Assembly: GCA_050305635.1 (NCBI GenBank)
Contig: JBNLFS010000057.1
Span: forward strand, 1-64,000
Source: Thiodiazotropha sp050305635
GTDB lineage: Bacteria; Pseudomonadota; Gammaproteobacteria; Chromatiales; Chromatiaceae
Length of the DNA stretch: 64,000 nucleotides
Direction: 5' to 3'
Shown here: positions 9,613 through 18,162 of the stretch, in pieces
Layout: every line of letters begins with the position of its first letter
How positions within the stretch are numbered: position 1 is the first letter of the stretch
Program-made: the position numbers and the translations under genes
Notes under the pieces: model-generated
What the model was told of the DNA's origin: nothing
What the model saw: only the letters and a program-made list of their open reading frames with translations
Database searches by the model: none

Positions 9613-10647
9613 TCAGCCTCCTCCGCTCATCCACGACAACACCCAGGAGGCGCGCTTGCCGTCGTCGTTACCCACATGGGCGAGTATCCGGGCGCCCTTG
9701 GAATAGCCTTTTTCACAGGCGGTCTTGAGCACCACCAGCATTACCGCCCCGGAGGCGGCGCCCACCTCACCGATACAATCCGCGGGATGCCAGATGTCGA
9801 ACACCTCCTTGCGGGATCTCAGGGTGCGACTCAGGGCTAGGCTGGCCTCCTTGAAGTAGTACTGCTCCCCGGACAGGTCGGTGATGCGGAAATCGAGATC
9901 CCCCATCTGGCAGCCCGCATCCCGCAGGGAATCCTTGATCGCCGCGGTCAGACCCTCCGCGCGCAGAGGCTGGTCGGACTCCACCGGGGCGGGTTCGATG
10001 CCGAACCCGAGACCGCGACAGCAGAGCCGCTCGCCGGGTACCCGGGACGGGGATTCCAGCACCAGGGCGACCCCCGCTTCGCCGGGAATGAAGCCATTGG
10101 AGTTGAGGCTGGTCAGCAGCCGTTCCCGGTGTTCGAAATGGGCCAGTGTGGGGGTGACCAGAAAACTGTCGGTGGCCGCGACCAGAACCCGCGGATGGCC
10201 CTGCTGGTGAATCAGCAGATGTGCATGGCGCAGGGCCAGCGCCATGGAGACATGGCCGGATGCGATGATACGGGAGTTATCATGAAACTCGAGCCCGAGT
10301 TCCGACTGCAGATCGAGGAACAGCTGGTTATCGTCATCCACCACCCGTCCGGGACGGTTCAACTCCGGCAGGCAAAGCAGCAAAGGGGTCTCGGGAGCCT
10401 GCAACTCCGGACAGTCGGCCAGGGCCTCCCGCACCGCCATCACGGCCATCTGCAGTAATTTCTGCCGCCCCCGCCAGGGTTGTTCGAGGGACACCTCGCA
10501 CCCCATGATCCATTGGCCGGCCCGATCCAGGAAACGGGTCTCCTGGAAATTGTCGATGGCGCAGCGAATCGCCGCGCAACTCGACGAGGCATCCAATCCG
10601 ACCCCGGTCACCAGGCCGGTCGCGCCGATGGCCAGTGAGGTCGCCAT
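9613..10647 (-). CDS. Thiolase-fold (beta-ketoacyl synthase-like) protein of a T6SS cassette, no catalytic Cys
   Basis: A 344-residue protein with the overall look of a beta-ketoacyl-ACP synthase: an opening IGATGLVTGVG, a central nucleophile-elbow-like segment at 127-140, and a GEAGVALVLES segment near 200. Where active synthases have a Cys nucleophile, the sequence reads IIASGHVSMALALRHA, so no Cys is available and condensing activity is unlikely. Proteins of this kind sit between DUF2169 and DUF4150 genes in many T6SS cargo clusters, where they probably act as loading or adaptor factors; this role is inferred. Its ATG overlaps the stop of the DUF2169 gene by one base (TGATG), so translation is likely coupled. 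Confidence 0.75.
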   Translation of the reverse strand: MATSLAIGATGLVTGVGLDASSSCAAIRCAIDNFQETRFLDRAGQWIMGCEVSLEQPWRGRQKLLQMAVMAVREALADCPELQAPETPLLLCLPELNRPGRVVDDDNQLFLDLQSELGLEFHDNSRIIASGHVSMALALRHAHLLIHQQGHPRVLVAATDSFLVTPTLAHFEHRERLLTSLNSNGFIPGEAGVALVLESPSRVPGERLCCRGLGFGIEPAPVESDQPLRAEGLTAAIKDSLRDAGCQMGDLDFRITDLSGEQYYFKEASLALSRTLRSRKEVFDIWHPADCIGEVGAASGAVMLVVLKTACEKGYSKGARILAHVGNDDGKRASWVLSWMSGGG

Positions 10648-11759
10648 CAGCCCTCCTCCATGACTGCGGATCTTTTCGCGTCCGCCAGATGCGCCAGGGA
10701 GGGATAGTAGACCTTACCTAGTTCACGTGCCCGCCACCAGGCCTTGGACTTGCGTCCCGCAAGCACCTCCTGAATCTCGAAGATGTTGCGTTTCAGGGGT
10801 ACATGGGTTCGCCAGGTGAGGGTGAACAGCCCCTCGTCCGGTTCCAGTATCACGGTATCGATCACCGCCGTCTGTCTGAGCACATCTCCGTTGCGGTAGA
10901 AATAGACCACGGGGACGCTGATTGCGGGCAGATCGAAGCTGGTCTGCCCCTGGGGGGTCAGGTTTTCCAGGAACACCCGTTCGCCCCCCTGAAGATGGTT
11001 GATCTGCTGATCCGCCGGAGCCGCCTGATAGTAGCGCTCGTCGAAGTCCGGTGGCAGAAACGGGAAATGATCCTCAAGCCAGGCATCGTCGTAGGTTCCG
11101 GCATAGCGCCGGCGGGACTCCCAGCCACGTCCCACGGGTCCGAGGGCCATGGGCGCGTAACTGCCGTTGGGCATGCTCACCGGGCGCCGCAGTTCCTCCG
11201 TGTTGGGCATCGGCGATCCGTCCACCCACTCCCGCGAGAGGTGATGATGATACCCCAGGCCCACCGGATTGTGGGGCCAGGCGGTATGCTTGTGCTCGTC
11301 TTCATGGTGCGTGTCCACCCCGCCGAAGGCGCAGTCGTAAGAGATGGGCATCCGCTCGAACATTCCCGGATAGCCGGGGCTGATGGCGAGATTGCCGGAC
11401 TCCCAATAGCGGTTACCGGTCACCGCAAAGGATTTGAACAGGGAGGCCAGCCGCAAGGTCACGTCCACCCGGGTGACCGGGCGACCGCCCGGGGCGTAGG
11501 CGCTGCCATTGAGCAGCACATCGCAGAGGGGTTTGTAGGGGGCGAAATCGGTTTCGTAGAGCGGTGCGGAGAGCCCTGGTTCTCCGTTGAACTGATCCGC
11601 GGTGATCAGCGGCTTCTGAACATCCGCCCGGGATACCGGTCCATGACGCTGCGGAATCGTGAAGGTGCCCTTGACCACGACCACCAGCAATTCCCGGCCG
11701 TCGGGGCGCATTCCCATACAGAGACTGGCGGGCATGCCTGTGGCGTTGAGCAGTTGCAT
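10647..11759 (-). CDS. DUF2169 protein, T6SS cargo adaptor family
   Basis: A 370-residue protein matching the DUF2169 family: MQLLNATGMPASL start, a LLVVVVKGTFTIP strand, CDVLLNGSAYAPGG near 85, a WPHNPVGLGYH segment and a WPHN/PFLPPDFDERYYQAAP region near 230. Family members are encoded with PAAR-like effectors and are thought to help load cargo onto VgrG. It is the first gene of a four-gene unit (DUF2169, thiolase-like, DUF4150-nuclease, propeller) with overlaps or very short gaps. No signal peptide is seen, which fits a cytoplasmic adaptor. Confidence 0.85.
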   Translation of the reverse strand: MQLLNATGMPASLCMGMRPDGRELLVVVVKGTFTIPQRHGPVSRADVQKPLITADQFNGEPGLSAPLYETDFAPYKPLCDVLLNGSAYAPGGRPVTRVDVTLRLASLFKSFAVTGNRYWESGNLAISPGYPGMFERMPISYDCAFGGVDTHHEDEHKHTAWPHNPVGLGYHHHLSREWVDGSPMPNTEELRRPVSMPNGSYAPMALGPVGRGWESRRRYAGTYDDAWLEDHFPFLPPDFDERYYQAAPADQQINHLQGGERVFLENLTPQGQTSFDLPAISVPVVYFYRNGDVLRQTAVIDTVILEPDEGLFTLTWRTHVPLKRNIFEIQEVLAGRKSKAWWRARELGKVYYPSLAHLADAKRSAVMEEG

Positions 11760-11842
11760 CCGGTGTTGGCTATCGTGGCAGTCGATTTGTATTCCAAGGG
11801 TACCCGGTCACATCGCGGTGCGGACCGACCTTAACCGGTTCA

Positions 11843-11873
11843 GGACCCAAGGGTCCAAGGTGCGGTTATTATA
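11843..11873 (-). promoter_or_regulatory. Possible promoter and operator of the T6SS cargo cassette
   Basis: On the minus strand a perfect TATAAT lies at 11873-11868, about 110 bases before the DUF2169 start. Just downstream, near where transcription would begin, is a perfect palindrome, ggacccaagggtcc (11843-11856). No good -35 box is found at the right spacing, so use may need an activator. Both elements are plain in the sequence; their function is inferred. Confidence 0.3.
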
Positions 11874-11928
11874 CTGTTTCACAAAGCATAACCTCTTTTC
11901 GAAGGCTTTCCAGGGCAATATTCCCGCT

Positions 11929-12294
11929 TCAGCGTTGCACCACACCCTGTTGCGCTTCGCTCCAGCACCAGATCGGTTCACCACTGCGGTTATGCACTCC
12001 GCCCCACCAGCGGTCATAGGGATTGTCATCCAGCCAGCAGGCCTCTCCGAGCAACAGCGACTCGCCGTAGGCTGTCAGGTCTACCTGCCAGTCAACGGGT
12101 TTGTCGGAGCCCTTGTTCAGGGTAATGGCGGGTCTGGCCGCCTCGGCCAGTTCCCTGAGCAGCAGCCAGTAGCTGATATCGCCCATGAACACCAGGGGTT
12201 CGTAGATCGTGGTGTACCAGTGATAGAAGAGCCGGGTGGCCGGTTGCGGTCCCTGGTCCCTGAGAATACTCAGGGTCAGACGCTCACTCAGGCT
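11929..12294 (-). pseudogene. Stranded 3' part of the DUF1835 gene behind an in-frame amber codon
   Basis: The reading frame of the upstream DUF1835 gene continues unbroken for 121 codons after its TAG, to a TGA at 11929-11931. The continuation reads SLSERLTLSILRDQG, then FMGDISYWLLLRELAEAA, then DRWWGGVHNRSGEPIWCW. These patterns look like the usual C-terminal part of DUF1835/DUF3658-type proteins, so this was probably one protein of about 445 residues. A GTG at 12192 could start a separate 87-residue peptide, but no convincing ribosome site precedes it. TAG would arise by one change from TTG (Leu) or CAG (Gln). Confidence 0.65.
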
Positions 12295-13266
12295 CTACCC
12301 GTCACGAACCCCGGGCAGTTCCTGGATATGCCGTTGCAGGGCGGGCAGAATCGGTGGAAAGGGAAAATCCGCCTGCTGGATGATCGCACTCATATTCTGA
12401 GGGGTAGCCTCGGTGTAGGCCTCCCAGCATTGCTGTGCGCAGCGCAGCTCAAGTTGGGTAATGGGTTGAAAATGGTCCCACAGCACCCGCATCGCCGAGG
12501 CGGGGAGTTGTCCCAGGCCGTTGAAACGCTGAACCCCGGGATATTGTCCGATGCACAGGTAGCGAATCCGTTCCGGTGCGAGATCATTCCGACTGAAATG
12601 ATCGAGCAGTTTCAGGAACACCAGCACATCGTAGGCGTCCTGTTCGAACCAGCCGGCGATGACCGGGTATCGGTCCAGTTCCCCCAGGGACTGATACTGA
12701 TCAGTGAACCCCGCATAGGCCTGATCGGGCGTTCTCCAGCCATTCCCGGCGATGAACTCACTGCGCAGGCGGACGAATTCATCGACATCCCGCATCGCCG
12801 GTACCGGCCCCTGAATGTAAGGATCGGAGAAACACAGATAATCACCCTCGAATCCGGCGATCGCCAGGGTGTCCCGGATATCGGTGCCGCAGCGGATATG
12901 CAGCACCGGACCCGGGGTATCCAATGCCACGGGGCTCCCTGCTGCGAGCATTTGCTCCGATCGCCCGGTCGCATCGATATGCTGCTCGAGTTTCTGCCAG
13001 GACGGCAATCCGTGTTCGCGGGCAATGATCTGTTGCGCATCGGCCAGAGTGACCGTTGCAGGTTGCAGGAGAGGATCACCGGGATACCGGGTAGCGCGTA
13101 TCCCGTCATCACCCCGACGCAATGCCTCGAGCAGGTCCTTCGCCGCTGAACGACATTGCTGTAGCGAAAGTGTGTGTACCGCACGAGGATCATCGGCGGG
13201 AAGCCGGTGACGATGCTGGGCTTGATTGAGTGCAGACTGTCTCAGATCGGGTAGGGATTGAATCAT
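12295..13266 (-). CDS. DUF1835-domain protein, truncated by an in-frame TAG
   Basis: From the ATG at 13266 (AAGGTG six bases upstream) the product is 323 residues, ending ...ELPGVRDG. Residues 1-110 are a helical leader of unknown fold (HGLPSWQKLEQHI resembles ankyrin-associated leaders). About residues 120-160 match DUF1835: VLHIRCGTDIRDTLAIAG followed by SDPYIQGPVP. The middle region (180-300) resembles the companion part of that family. The stop at 12295-12297 is followed in frame by conserved-looking sequence, so this product is probably incomplete. The biochemical role of the family is not known. The gene lies upstream of the T6SS cargo cassette on the same strand, but with a separate promoter region between them. 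Confidence 0.7.
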   Translation of the reverse strand: MIQSLPDLRQSALNQAQHRHRLPADDPRAVHTLSLQQCRSAAKDLLEALRRGDDGIRATRYPGDPLLQPATVTLADAQQIIAREHGLPSWQKLEQHIDATGRSEQMLAAGSPVALDTPGPVLHIRCGTDIRDTLAIAGFEGDYLCFSDPYIQGPVPAMRDVDEFVRLRSEFIAGNGWRTPDQAYAGFTDQYQSLGELDRYPVIAGWFEQDAYDVLVFLKLLDHFSRNDLAPERIRYLCIGQYPGVQRFNGLGQLPASAMRVLWDHFQPITQLELRCAQQCWEAYTEATPQNMSAIIQQADFPFPPILPALQRHIQELPGVRDG

Positions 13267-13579
13267 GTCTAGCACCTTGCGATCAAAATCAGTCTTATGG
13301 GATGGCGTCTGAAAAGTGATCTACTAACACCAACGGCTGCCGGCTGAAGCGTATCATGTCGGCAGGAAACATCGTCACTGGCTGTTACAGGCTAACCCAT
13401 TTCTGTTTTGCTCGCATCGCGCATTGCTCCCATTCTCTGCCCCACCCAGAAACCTCTTCCAAATGAATGATTTTATGGATCAATGACTGGAGTCTTGTCA
13501 GCATCGTCATTCTGTATTGATCTCTACACTCAGGGCGAAGGGAGATGTCTGGAGGGTTTGTACATTTCCGCAATGCTTC

Positions 13580-13683
13580 GCATTCTGCCGGATCCCGGGT
13601 TCCACTTCGTTTCACCCGGGCTACGGGTGATGCTCGCTCTTTTTGAGATTCCCGTGTGGCCCGAGCAGCGGAACCCGGGAACA
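13580..13683. repeat. Palindromic repeat pair, cccgggttccacttcg family
   Basis: The left unit (13580-13624) reads cattctgccggatcccggg and continues ttccacttcgtttcacccgg. The right unit (13652-13683) is a diverged inverted copy (gagcagcggaacccggga). The same family recurs at 25685-25720, 46481-46513, 46542-46578 and 46588-46619, with a degenerate copy near 56517. Such units are typical intergenic REP-type DNA. Confidence 0.7.
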
Positions 13684-13806
13684 TCCCTCCGAAGCTCCGG
13701 GGCTGGCTGTTTGAGCGCAGCAAGTTCCAAACCCGCCAGTTTTGTGAGCATCGCTGAGGTCCCCGAAGGGGCGGGATCGTTGGACGCCCTTTCGTTTTGT
13801 TGCTTT

Positions 13807-13922
13807 TCTCGTTCCCACGCTCCGCGTGGGAATGCAGCCCCGGGCTTGCTCATGCCGAACAAGTTTGGGTAATGCGATGTGATGTCGATAGGGATTCCCA
13901 CGCAGAGCGTGGGAACGAGATG
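13807..13922. repeat. REP doublet (REPIN-like), copy 1
   Basis: Two inverted copies of a palindromic unit lie 50-60 bp apart: ctcgttcccacgctccgcg with tgggaatgcag on the left, and gattcccacgcagagcgtgg with gaacgaga on the right. The whole element is about 116 bp, and two further copies of nearly the same length are at 19581-19692 and 54675-54790. The paired inverted arrangement is that of REPINs, which are moved by RAYT transposases; no such gene is in the window. Confidence 0.75.
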
Positions 13923-14046
13923 CATTTTCAAAACGTCCATCGGTGTGGTGAGCATCGTGGGTAATCAGGTTCATCATTGTTTACGGCTGCCTGTTTGAGG
14001 CGGTCAAAATACGCGTACCGCCTTTTCAAATATGGCCTGCCAAAGC

Positions 14047-15600
14047 TCACTCTTCGCCCTGCTCGAGAAGTGTCTGCTTGCGAAATACCGGCAGATCCGG
14101 CCCTGAGGTCTCCTGCAACTCCACCTGCTCGATCTTCTCGAAACGGGAGGTGATCTTGCGTGCCGAAACATTCACATCGCTGACATCCTGATGGGCCTGA
14201 CCGATGTGCCGCGCCAGGCTGTCCATACGGCTCTGAAAACGGCCGAAATCCTGGGACAGCGCCCGCAGGTGCTCCTGAATGATATGCACCTGCTCGCGGG
14301 TGGCGGCATCCTTCATGACCGCACGCGCGGTGGTGAGTATCGCCATCATAGTGGTCGGGGAGACCAGCCAGACCCGCTTGCGGAACGCCTCTTCCACCAG
14401 ATCGGGAAAATGGGCATGGATCTCCGCGAACACCGCCTCGGCGGGAATGAACATCACCGCGCCATCCGAGGTTTCTCCGGGAATGATGTAACGGATGGCA
14501 ATATCGTCCATGTGTTTGCGGATATCCGCGCGGAACTGGCGTTGAGCCTGGACCCGGTCCGATTCGGCCAGCTGGTCATCGAGCATGCGCTGATAGGACT
14601 CCAGGGGGAACTTGGCGTCGATGACCACGTTTCCGGTGGGATCGGGCAGAAACAGGACACAGTCCGCGCGCTTTCCGTTACTCAGGGTATGCTGCAGGGC
14701 GAATCCCGATTCCGGCATCACGTTACGCACCAGGGCGGACAGCTGCACCTCGCCAAAGGCGCCCCGGGAGCGTTTATCCGCCAGCACCTCCTGCAGGGAG
14801 ACCACATTGCTGGACAGTTCGGTGATCTTTTTCTGCGCTTCATCGATGCGGGTGAGGTGGGTCAGGACCTGCTGGAAGGTTTCGGTGGTCTTCTCGAACC
14901 CCTCATTGAGGCGCTTTTCCACCTGACCGCTGATCTCCCTGAGCCGCTGGTCCGTGGTCTCGGTCAAGCCGAGTACCCTTTTACCGAGATTGTCCGCGTG
15001 CTGGGCCAGGGCCTCCGCCACCTGCCTGCGTACCTCGGCCATACCCTCGTGCAGGGTCTCCTGCTGGCGTCGCATGCTGTGCAACTGGTGCTCATCAAAC
15101 GCCTCCCGATGCTCGCGCAGGGCGCCGCTGAGGCGTTCCCCCAGTTCGGCCAGTTTCTCCTGCTGCTGCAGGCGACCGCCCGCCAGGTTCTCACCGACCG
15201 CTGTTTTCAGGGTCTCGAACTGCTCCAGCAATTCCAGGCGCAGGCGGCCCGCATCGCCGCCCAGATGTTGCTGCATTTCAGCGAATCGACGCTCCAGCGC
15301 CTGCAGCAGCCGTTCGGAACGCTCCTGCAGGCTCTGCTGCAGGGTGTGCAGCTGGCGCTGCTGGGCCAGCATGGCTTTGGCGATTCGCTCCGAGAGCAAC
15401 TCCCGCAACGCACCCTGATCCTGCGTCAAACGACGCTCGAGTTCCTGCAGCTGATCCTGCTGAATCTGTTGTTGATGCAGCCGGGTCTGCTGATCCTTGA
15501 GCTGATTATCGAGCAGGCGCGCCAGCCAGGTCAGAATCCAGGCCATCGAACCCAGACCGGTCAACCCAAGCACCAGCATCATCTGCTGAAAGGCTGTCAT
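14047..15600 (-). CDS. rmuC: DNA recombination protein RmuC
   Basis: A 517-residue protein with one N-terminal membrane helix (MMLVLGLTGLGSMAWILTW). A long Gln/Glu/Leu-rich coiled coil (about 30-240) follows, and then the RmuC domain (about 250-480: VSLQEVLADKRSRGAFGE, CVLFLPDPTGNVVIDAKFPL, GETSDGAVMFIPAEAVFAEI). RmuC is a nuclease-fold protein that limits inversion and recombination at short repeats. I chose the ATG at 15600 because GGTGGA lies five bases upstream; starts at 15618 or 15711 are in frame but lack this site. It is divergent from mtaB, so both promoters lie in 15601-15782. Confidence 0.9.
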   Translation of the reverse strand: MTAFQQMMLVLGLTGLGSMAWILTWLARLLDNQLKDQQTRLHQQQIQQDQLQELERRLTQDQGALRELLSERIAKAMLAQQRQLHTLQQSLQERSERLLQALERRFAEMQQHLGGDAGRLRLELLEQFETLKTAVGENLAGGRLQQQEKLAELGERLSGALREHREAFDEHQLHSMRRQQETLHEGMAEVRRQVAEALAQHADNLGKRVLGLTETTDQRLREISGQVEKRLNEGFEKTTETFQQVLTHLTRIDEAQKKITELSSNVVSLQEVLADKRSRGAFGEVQLSALVRNVMPESGFALQHTLSNGKRADCVLFLPDPTGNVVIDAKFPLESYQRMLDDQLAESDRVQAQRQFRADIRKHMDDIAIRYIIPGETSDGAVMFIPAEAVFAEIHAHFPDLVEEAFRKRVWLVSPTTMMAILTTARAVMKDAATREQVHIIQEHLRALSQDFGRFQSRMDSLARHIGQAHQDVSDVNVSARKITSRFEKIEQVELQETSGPDLPVFRKQTLLEQGEE

Positions 15601-15782
15601 ATGTATCCACCATTCCATGACCGGACTATACCCCATGAGTGGCTCAAAACCTGAGCCTGCCCCGGATTTGGCGCATTTCCCTGGGCTGACCGGGGTGGTC
15701 CCGGCTTGCATCCTGCCCCGGGAATCATTACTTTTTCGATTCTAATCCTTTCTCCCAGCGACACTGACCAACCCGACATCCC

Positions 15783-17060
15783 ATGCGCATCCATCTGAAG
15801 ACACTCGGTTGCCGTCTCAATGAGGCGGAGCTCGAGACCTGGAGCCGGGAGTTTCAGGCCCGCGGTCATCGCATGACCGAAACCCTCGACGAGGCCGACC
15901 TGGTGGTGGTCAACACCTGCGCGGTCACCCAGGAAGCGGTGCGCAAATCAAAAAAACTGCTCAGCCGCAGCGGACGGGAGAACCCCCGGGCGCGTCTGGT
16001 GGTGAGCGGCTGTTACGCGACCCTGGAACCGGATGCCGCCCAGCAGATCGAAGGCGTGGACCTGGTCGTGAACAACCGGGACAAGGCCCGTCTGGTGGAG
16101 ATCATCGAGCAGAACCTGGATCTGCGCCAGATGCCGGAAGCCGCCATGGAATCGCCGGTCTCAGGACTGCTCGATCGGGGACGGCAACGGGCGTTCATCA
16201 AGGTTCAGGACGGTTGTCGATACCGCTGCACCTTCTGCATCGTGACCCTGGCCCGGGGCGAGGAACAGAGCCGCTCCGAAGCGGAAATCATCGAGGAGAT
16301 CCAGCGGGTGCAGGGGGAAGGCATTCAGGAAGTGGTCCTCACCGGGGTGCATATCGGGGGTTATGGGTGCGACATCGGCAGCTCGCTGACCCGCCTGGTG
16401 GAGCAAATACTGCAGCAGACCACCCTGCCCCGTCTGCGCATCGGCTCCATCGAGCCCTGGGAACTGGACGAGGCCTTCTGGAGCCTGTTCGACAATCCGC
16501 GATTGATGCCCCATCTGCATCTTCCGTTGCAAAGCGGCTCGGACTCGGTGCTGCGACGCATGTCCCGACGCTGCCGCAGCGACGAGTTTCGCCTGCTGGT
16601 GGAGACGGCCCGTCAGCGGGTCGCCCATTTCAATGTCACCACGGATATCATCGTGGGGTTTCCCGGAGAGACCGAGGCGGAGTGGCAGGAGACCCTGGAT
16701 TTTGTCGATGCCCTGGGTTTCGGTCATCTGCACATTTTCGGCTATTCACCGAGGCTGGGCACCAAAGCAGCCAGTCTGCCCGACCCGGTCAGCCGGGCGA
16801 TCAAACGTCAACGTACCGAGGTCCTGCATCAGCTGGGTGAAAAACACCGGCGGCAAACCCTGGAGCGCTTCATCGGACAGCGGGTCCCGATCCTGGTGGA
16901 GGGTTCGGCGGAACAGGGATGGAGCGGCTACACACCCAACTATCAGCGCGTGGAACTGATCGCGCCGGAAGGCATGGACCCGTTGAATCACATACTCAAC
17001 TGCGAGCTACTGGAATTGTCCGCTTCTGGCGAAGCACTCATCGCACGAATCTGCGATTGA
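15783..17060 (+). CDS. mtaB: tRNA (N6-threonylcarbamoyladenosine(37)-C2)-methylthiotransferase MtaB
   Basis: A 425-residue radical-SAM enzyme that adds a methylthio group to t6A37 of ANN-decoding tRNAs. The N-terminal domain has the three cluster cysteines in LKTLGCRLNEAE, VVNTCAVTQEAV and VVSGCYATLEP. The radical-SAM motif is CRYRCTFC (about residues 144-151). PLQSGSDSVLRRMSR and TDIIVGFPGETEAEW are typical of the family, and a C-terminal TRAM-like region follows from about 365. The CxxxCxxC plus the CRLNEAE start point to MtaB rather than MiaB or RimO. The start directly follows a short spacer from divergent rmuC. Confidence 0.92.
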   Translation: MRIHLKTLGCRLNEAELETWSREFQARGHRMTETLDEADLVVVNTCAVTQEAVRKSKKLLSRSGRENPRARLVVSGCYATLEPDAAQQIEGVDLVVNNRDKARLVEIIEQNLDLRQMPEAAMESPVSGLLDRGRQRAFIKVQDGCRYRCTFCIVTLARGEEQSRSEAEIIEEIQRVQGEGIQEVVLTGVHIGGYGCDIGSSLTRLVEQILQQTTLPRLRIGSIEPWELDEAFWSLFDNPRLMPHLHLPLQSGSDSVLRRMSRRCRSDEFRLLVETARQRVAHFNVTTDIIVGFPGETEAEWQETLDFVDALGFGHLHIFGYSPRLGTKAASLPDPVSRAIKRQRTEVLHQLGEKHRRQTLERFIGQRVPILVEGSAEQGWSGYTPNYQRVELIAPEGMDPLNHILNCELLELSASGEALIARICD

Positions 17061-17097
17061 TCGGATTCACAAATCCGACTCGGATCGGCTGACGAGA

Positions 17098-17121
17098 CCG
17101 GGCGACGCAGCCGCCGCCCGG
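17098..17121. terminator. Hairpin between convergent mtaB and a lipoprotein gene
   Basis: The arms ccgggcg (17098-17104) and cgcccgg (17115-17121) form a 7-bp G/C stem with a 10-base loop, between the convergent stops at 17060 and 17133. There is no clear T run on either side, so it may be a weak or bidirectional terminator. A second small stem (cggatt/aatccg) lies just before it. Confidence 0.35.
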
Positions 17122-17132
17122 ATCCCTTAACT

Positions 17133-18122
17133 TCAAGGCCAGGTATGGGTACTGCCCACCCCTTCGAAGGTCACCACATACTGGGTGCAACTGATGAACT
17201 CGACCGTTGCCACGGTGCCGTTTGCGCCCTGCATGCGAATCCGTCCTGCGTCGGGATGGCCATCGGAACAGCCGAAGGTGACCGGTATTTCGGTAGTGAC
17301 TGTTACGTAACCGTAGTCAGGATCATAAACGCGCACCGATACGGAATACCCGGAGCTGGCACTGCCGGAAACACTCACCTCGCTGACCCGGTAGGTGCGG
17401 TTATCGTAACCCCGATAGTCCGAATAGTACTCGCAACTCACATCGGTACCGTTGGTATTGCTGGCCGTGCAGGTCATGGACATGTTGAAGGTATTGGTGT
17501 AGTTGACCGTAGCGCTGTGTACCGAGACGGTGAAGTTCACGTAGCGGAACTCCAGACGATATCCGCCGCCGACTTCGGTATAGGTGCCTTCCACGGTACC
17601 GTCGAAGGTGCTGGAGTAACTGCCGCTGCCGTAATTCGCCGTACGCGTGCACTGGTTGTATTCCACACGCCAGTTTCCGGCCGTTCCGGAATCCGGGTAC
17701 TCGATGATCAATGATCCGGTGTCGCAGACATTTTGGGACAGATCCTGCGTTCTCGCCGCGGTCACGCCACGGGCCGCCTGACCACTTGCGTCACCCTGCA
17801 GAATTCCGGCCATCCAGCCGGCGAACTCCTGCATGATTTCGTCACGACTGACCGGAGCGTCACTACGTTGTCCCACAACCGGTACGCTGTCCGCATTGAT
17901 TGCCTGTTTTGCGCCCGACGCGCCCGCCGTGGCCAGCTCCTTGGAATTCTCACTGGTCAAAGTCGCCTCAGAGGTTTCTCCCGAGTAGTCCAGGGATGAG
18001 GTGGTCGTGGAACCGCCGCCGTCGTCACCGGTATTGTCATCGCCGCCCCCCCCGCCACCGCAGGCAGGCAGCAATGCCGCGATCAGCATGAAGGGTAAGA
18101 TCTTTTTCGTTTTCATCCACAT
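17133..18122 (-). CDS. Exported lipoprotein of unknown function
   Basis: A 329-residue product from the ATG at 18122, which has AGGAGAG five bases upstream. The start MWMKTKKILPFMLIAALLPAC is a lipoprotein signal, with the lipobox cysteine followed by a Gly run and an Asp/Gly-rich linker. The mature part (about 130-329) is rich in Ser, Thr, Tyr and Val with alternating polar residues (YGSGSYSSTFDGTVEGTY, NTFNMSMTCTASNTNG). This looks like an all-beta domain with several Cys that could pair. No family was recognised. It is expected at the outer membrane or in the periplasm. The 180-residue exported protein gene lies 40 bp upstream on the same strand, so co-transcription is likely. Confidence 0.7.
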   Translation of the reverse strand: MWMKTKKILPFMLIAALLPACGGGGGGDDNTGDDGGGSTTTSSLDYSGETSEATLTSENSKELATAGASGAKQAINADSVPVVGQRSDAPVSRDEIMQEFAGWMAGILQGDASGQAARGVTAARTQDLSQNVCDTGSLIIEYPDSGTAGNWRVEYNQCTRTANYGSGSYSSTFDGTVEGTYTEVGGGYRLEFRYVNFTVSVHSATVNYTNTFNMSMTCTASNTNGTDVSCEYYSDYRGYDNRTYRVSEVSVSGSASSGYSVSVRVYDPDYGYVTVTTEIPVTFGCSDGHPDAGRIRMQGANGTVATVEFISCTQYVVTFEGVGSTHTWP

Positions 18123-18162
18123 GACGACTCTCCTGATTGTTCCAGTAACGGGTAACACAGTA

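Larger units (their letters stand above)
13276..14046. other. Gene-free stretch carrying two palindromic repeat elements
   Basis: No credible gene is seen in these 771 bases between the DUF1835 and rmuC genes. Short open frames exist on both strands, but they run through the repeat palindromes and show no protein-like pattern. The stretch contains a cccggg-type inverted pair (13580-13683) and a REP doublet (13807-13922), both listed separately. The remainder shows nothing recognisable. Confidence 0.6.

Noticed and set aside
8463..9728. Long + strand open frame of 421 codons
   Set aside because: It is antisense to the DUF4150-nuclease gene, whose motifs are clear; the + strand product has no family-like pattern.
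11659..13149. Long + strand open frame of 496 codons
   Set aside because: It runs antisense to both the DUF2169 and DUF1835 genes and their spacer; it is a by-product of codon bias in GC-rich DNA.
13385..13977. Several overlapping small open frames on both strands
   Set aside because: They run through REP-type palindromes, and their peptides contain the translated repeats; no start has a good ribosome site.
14191..15654. Long + strand open frame of 487 codons
   Set aside because: Antisense to rmuC, which has clear domain motifs.
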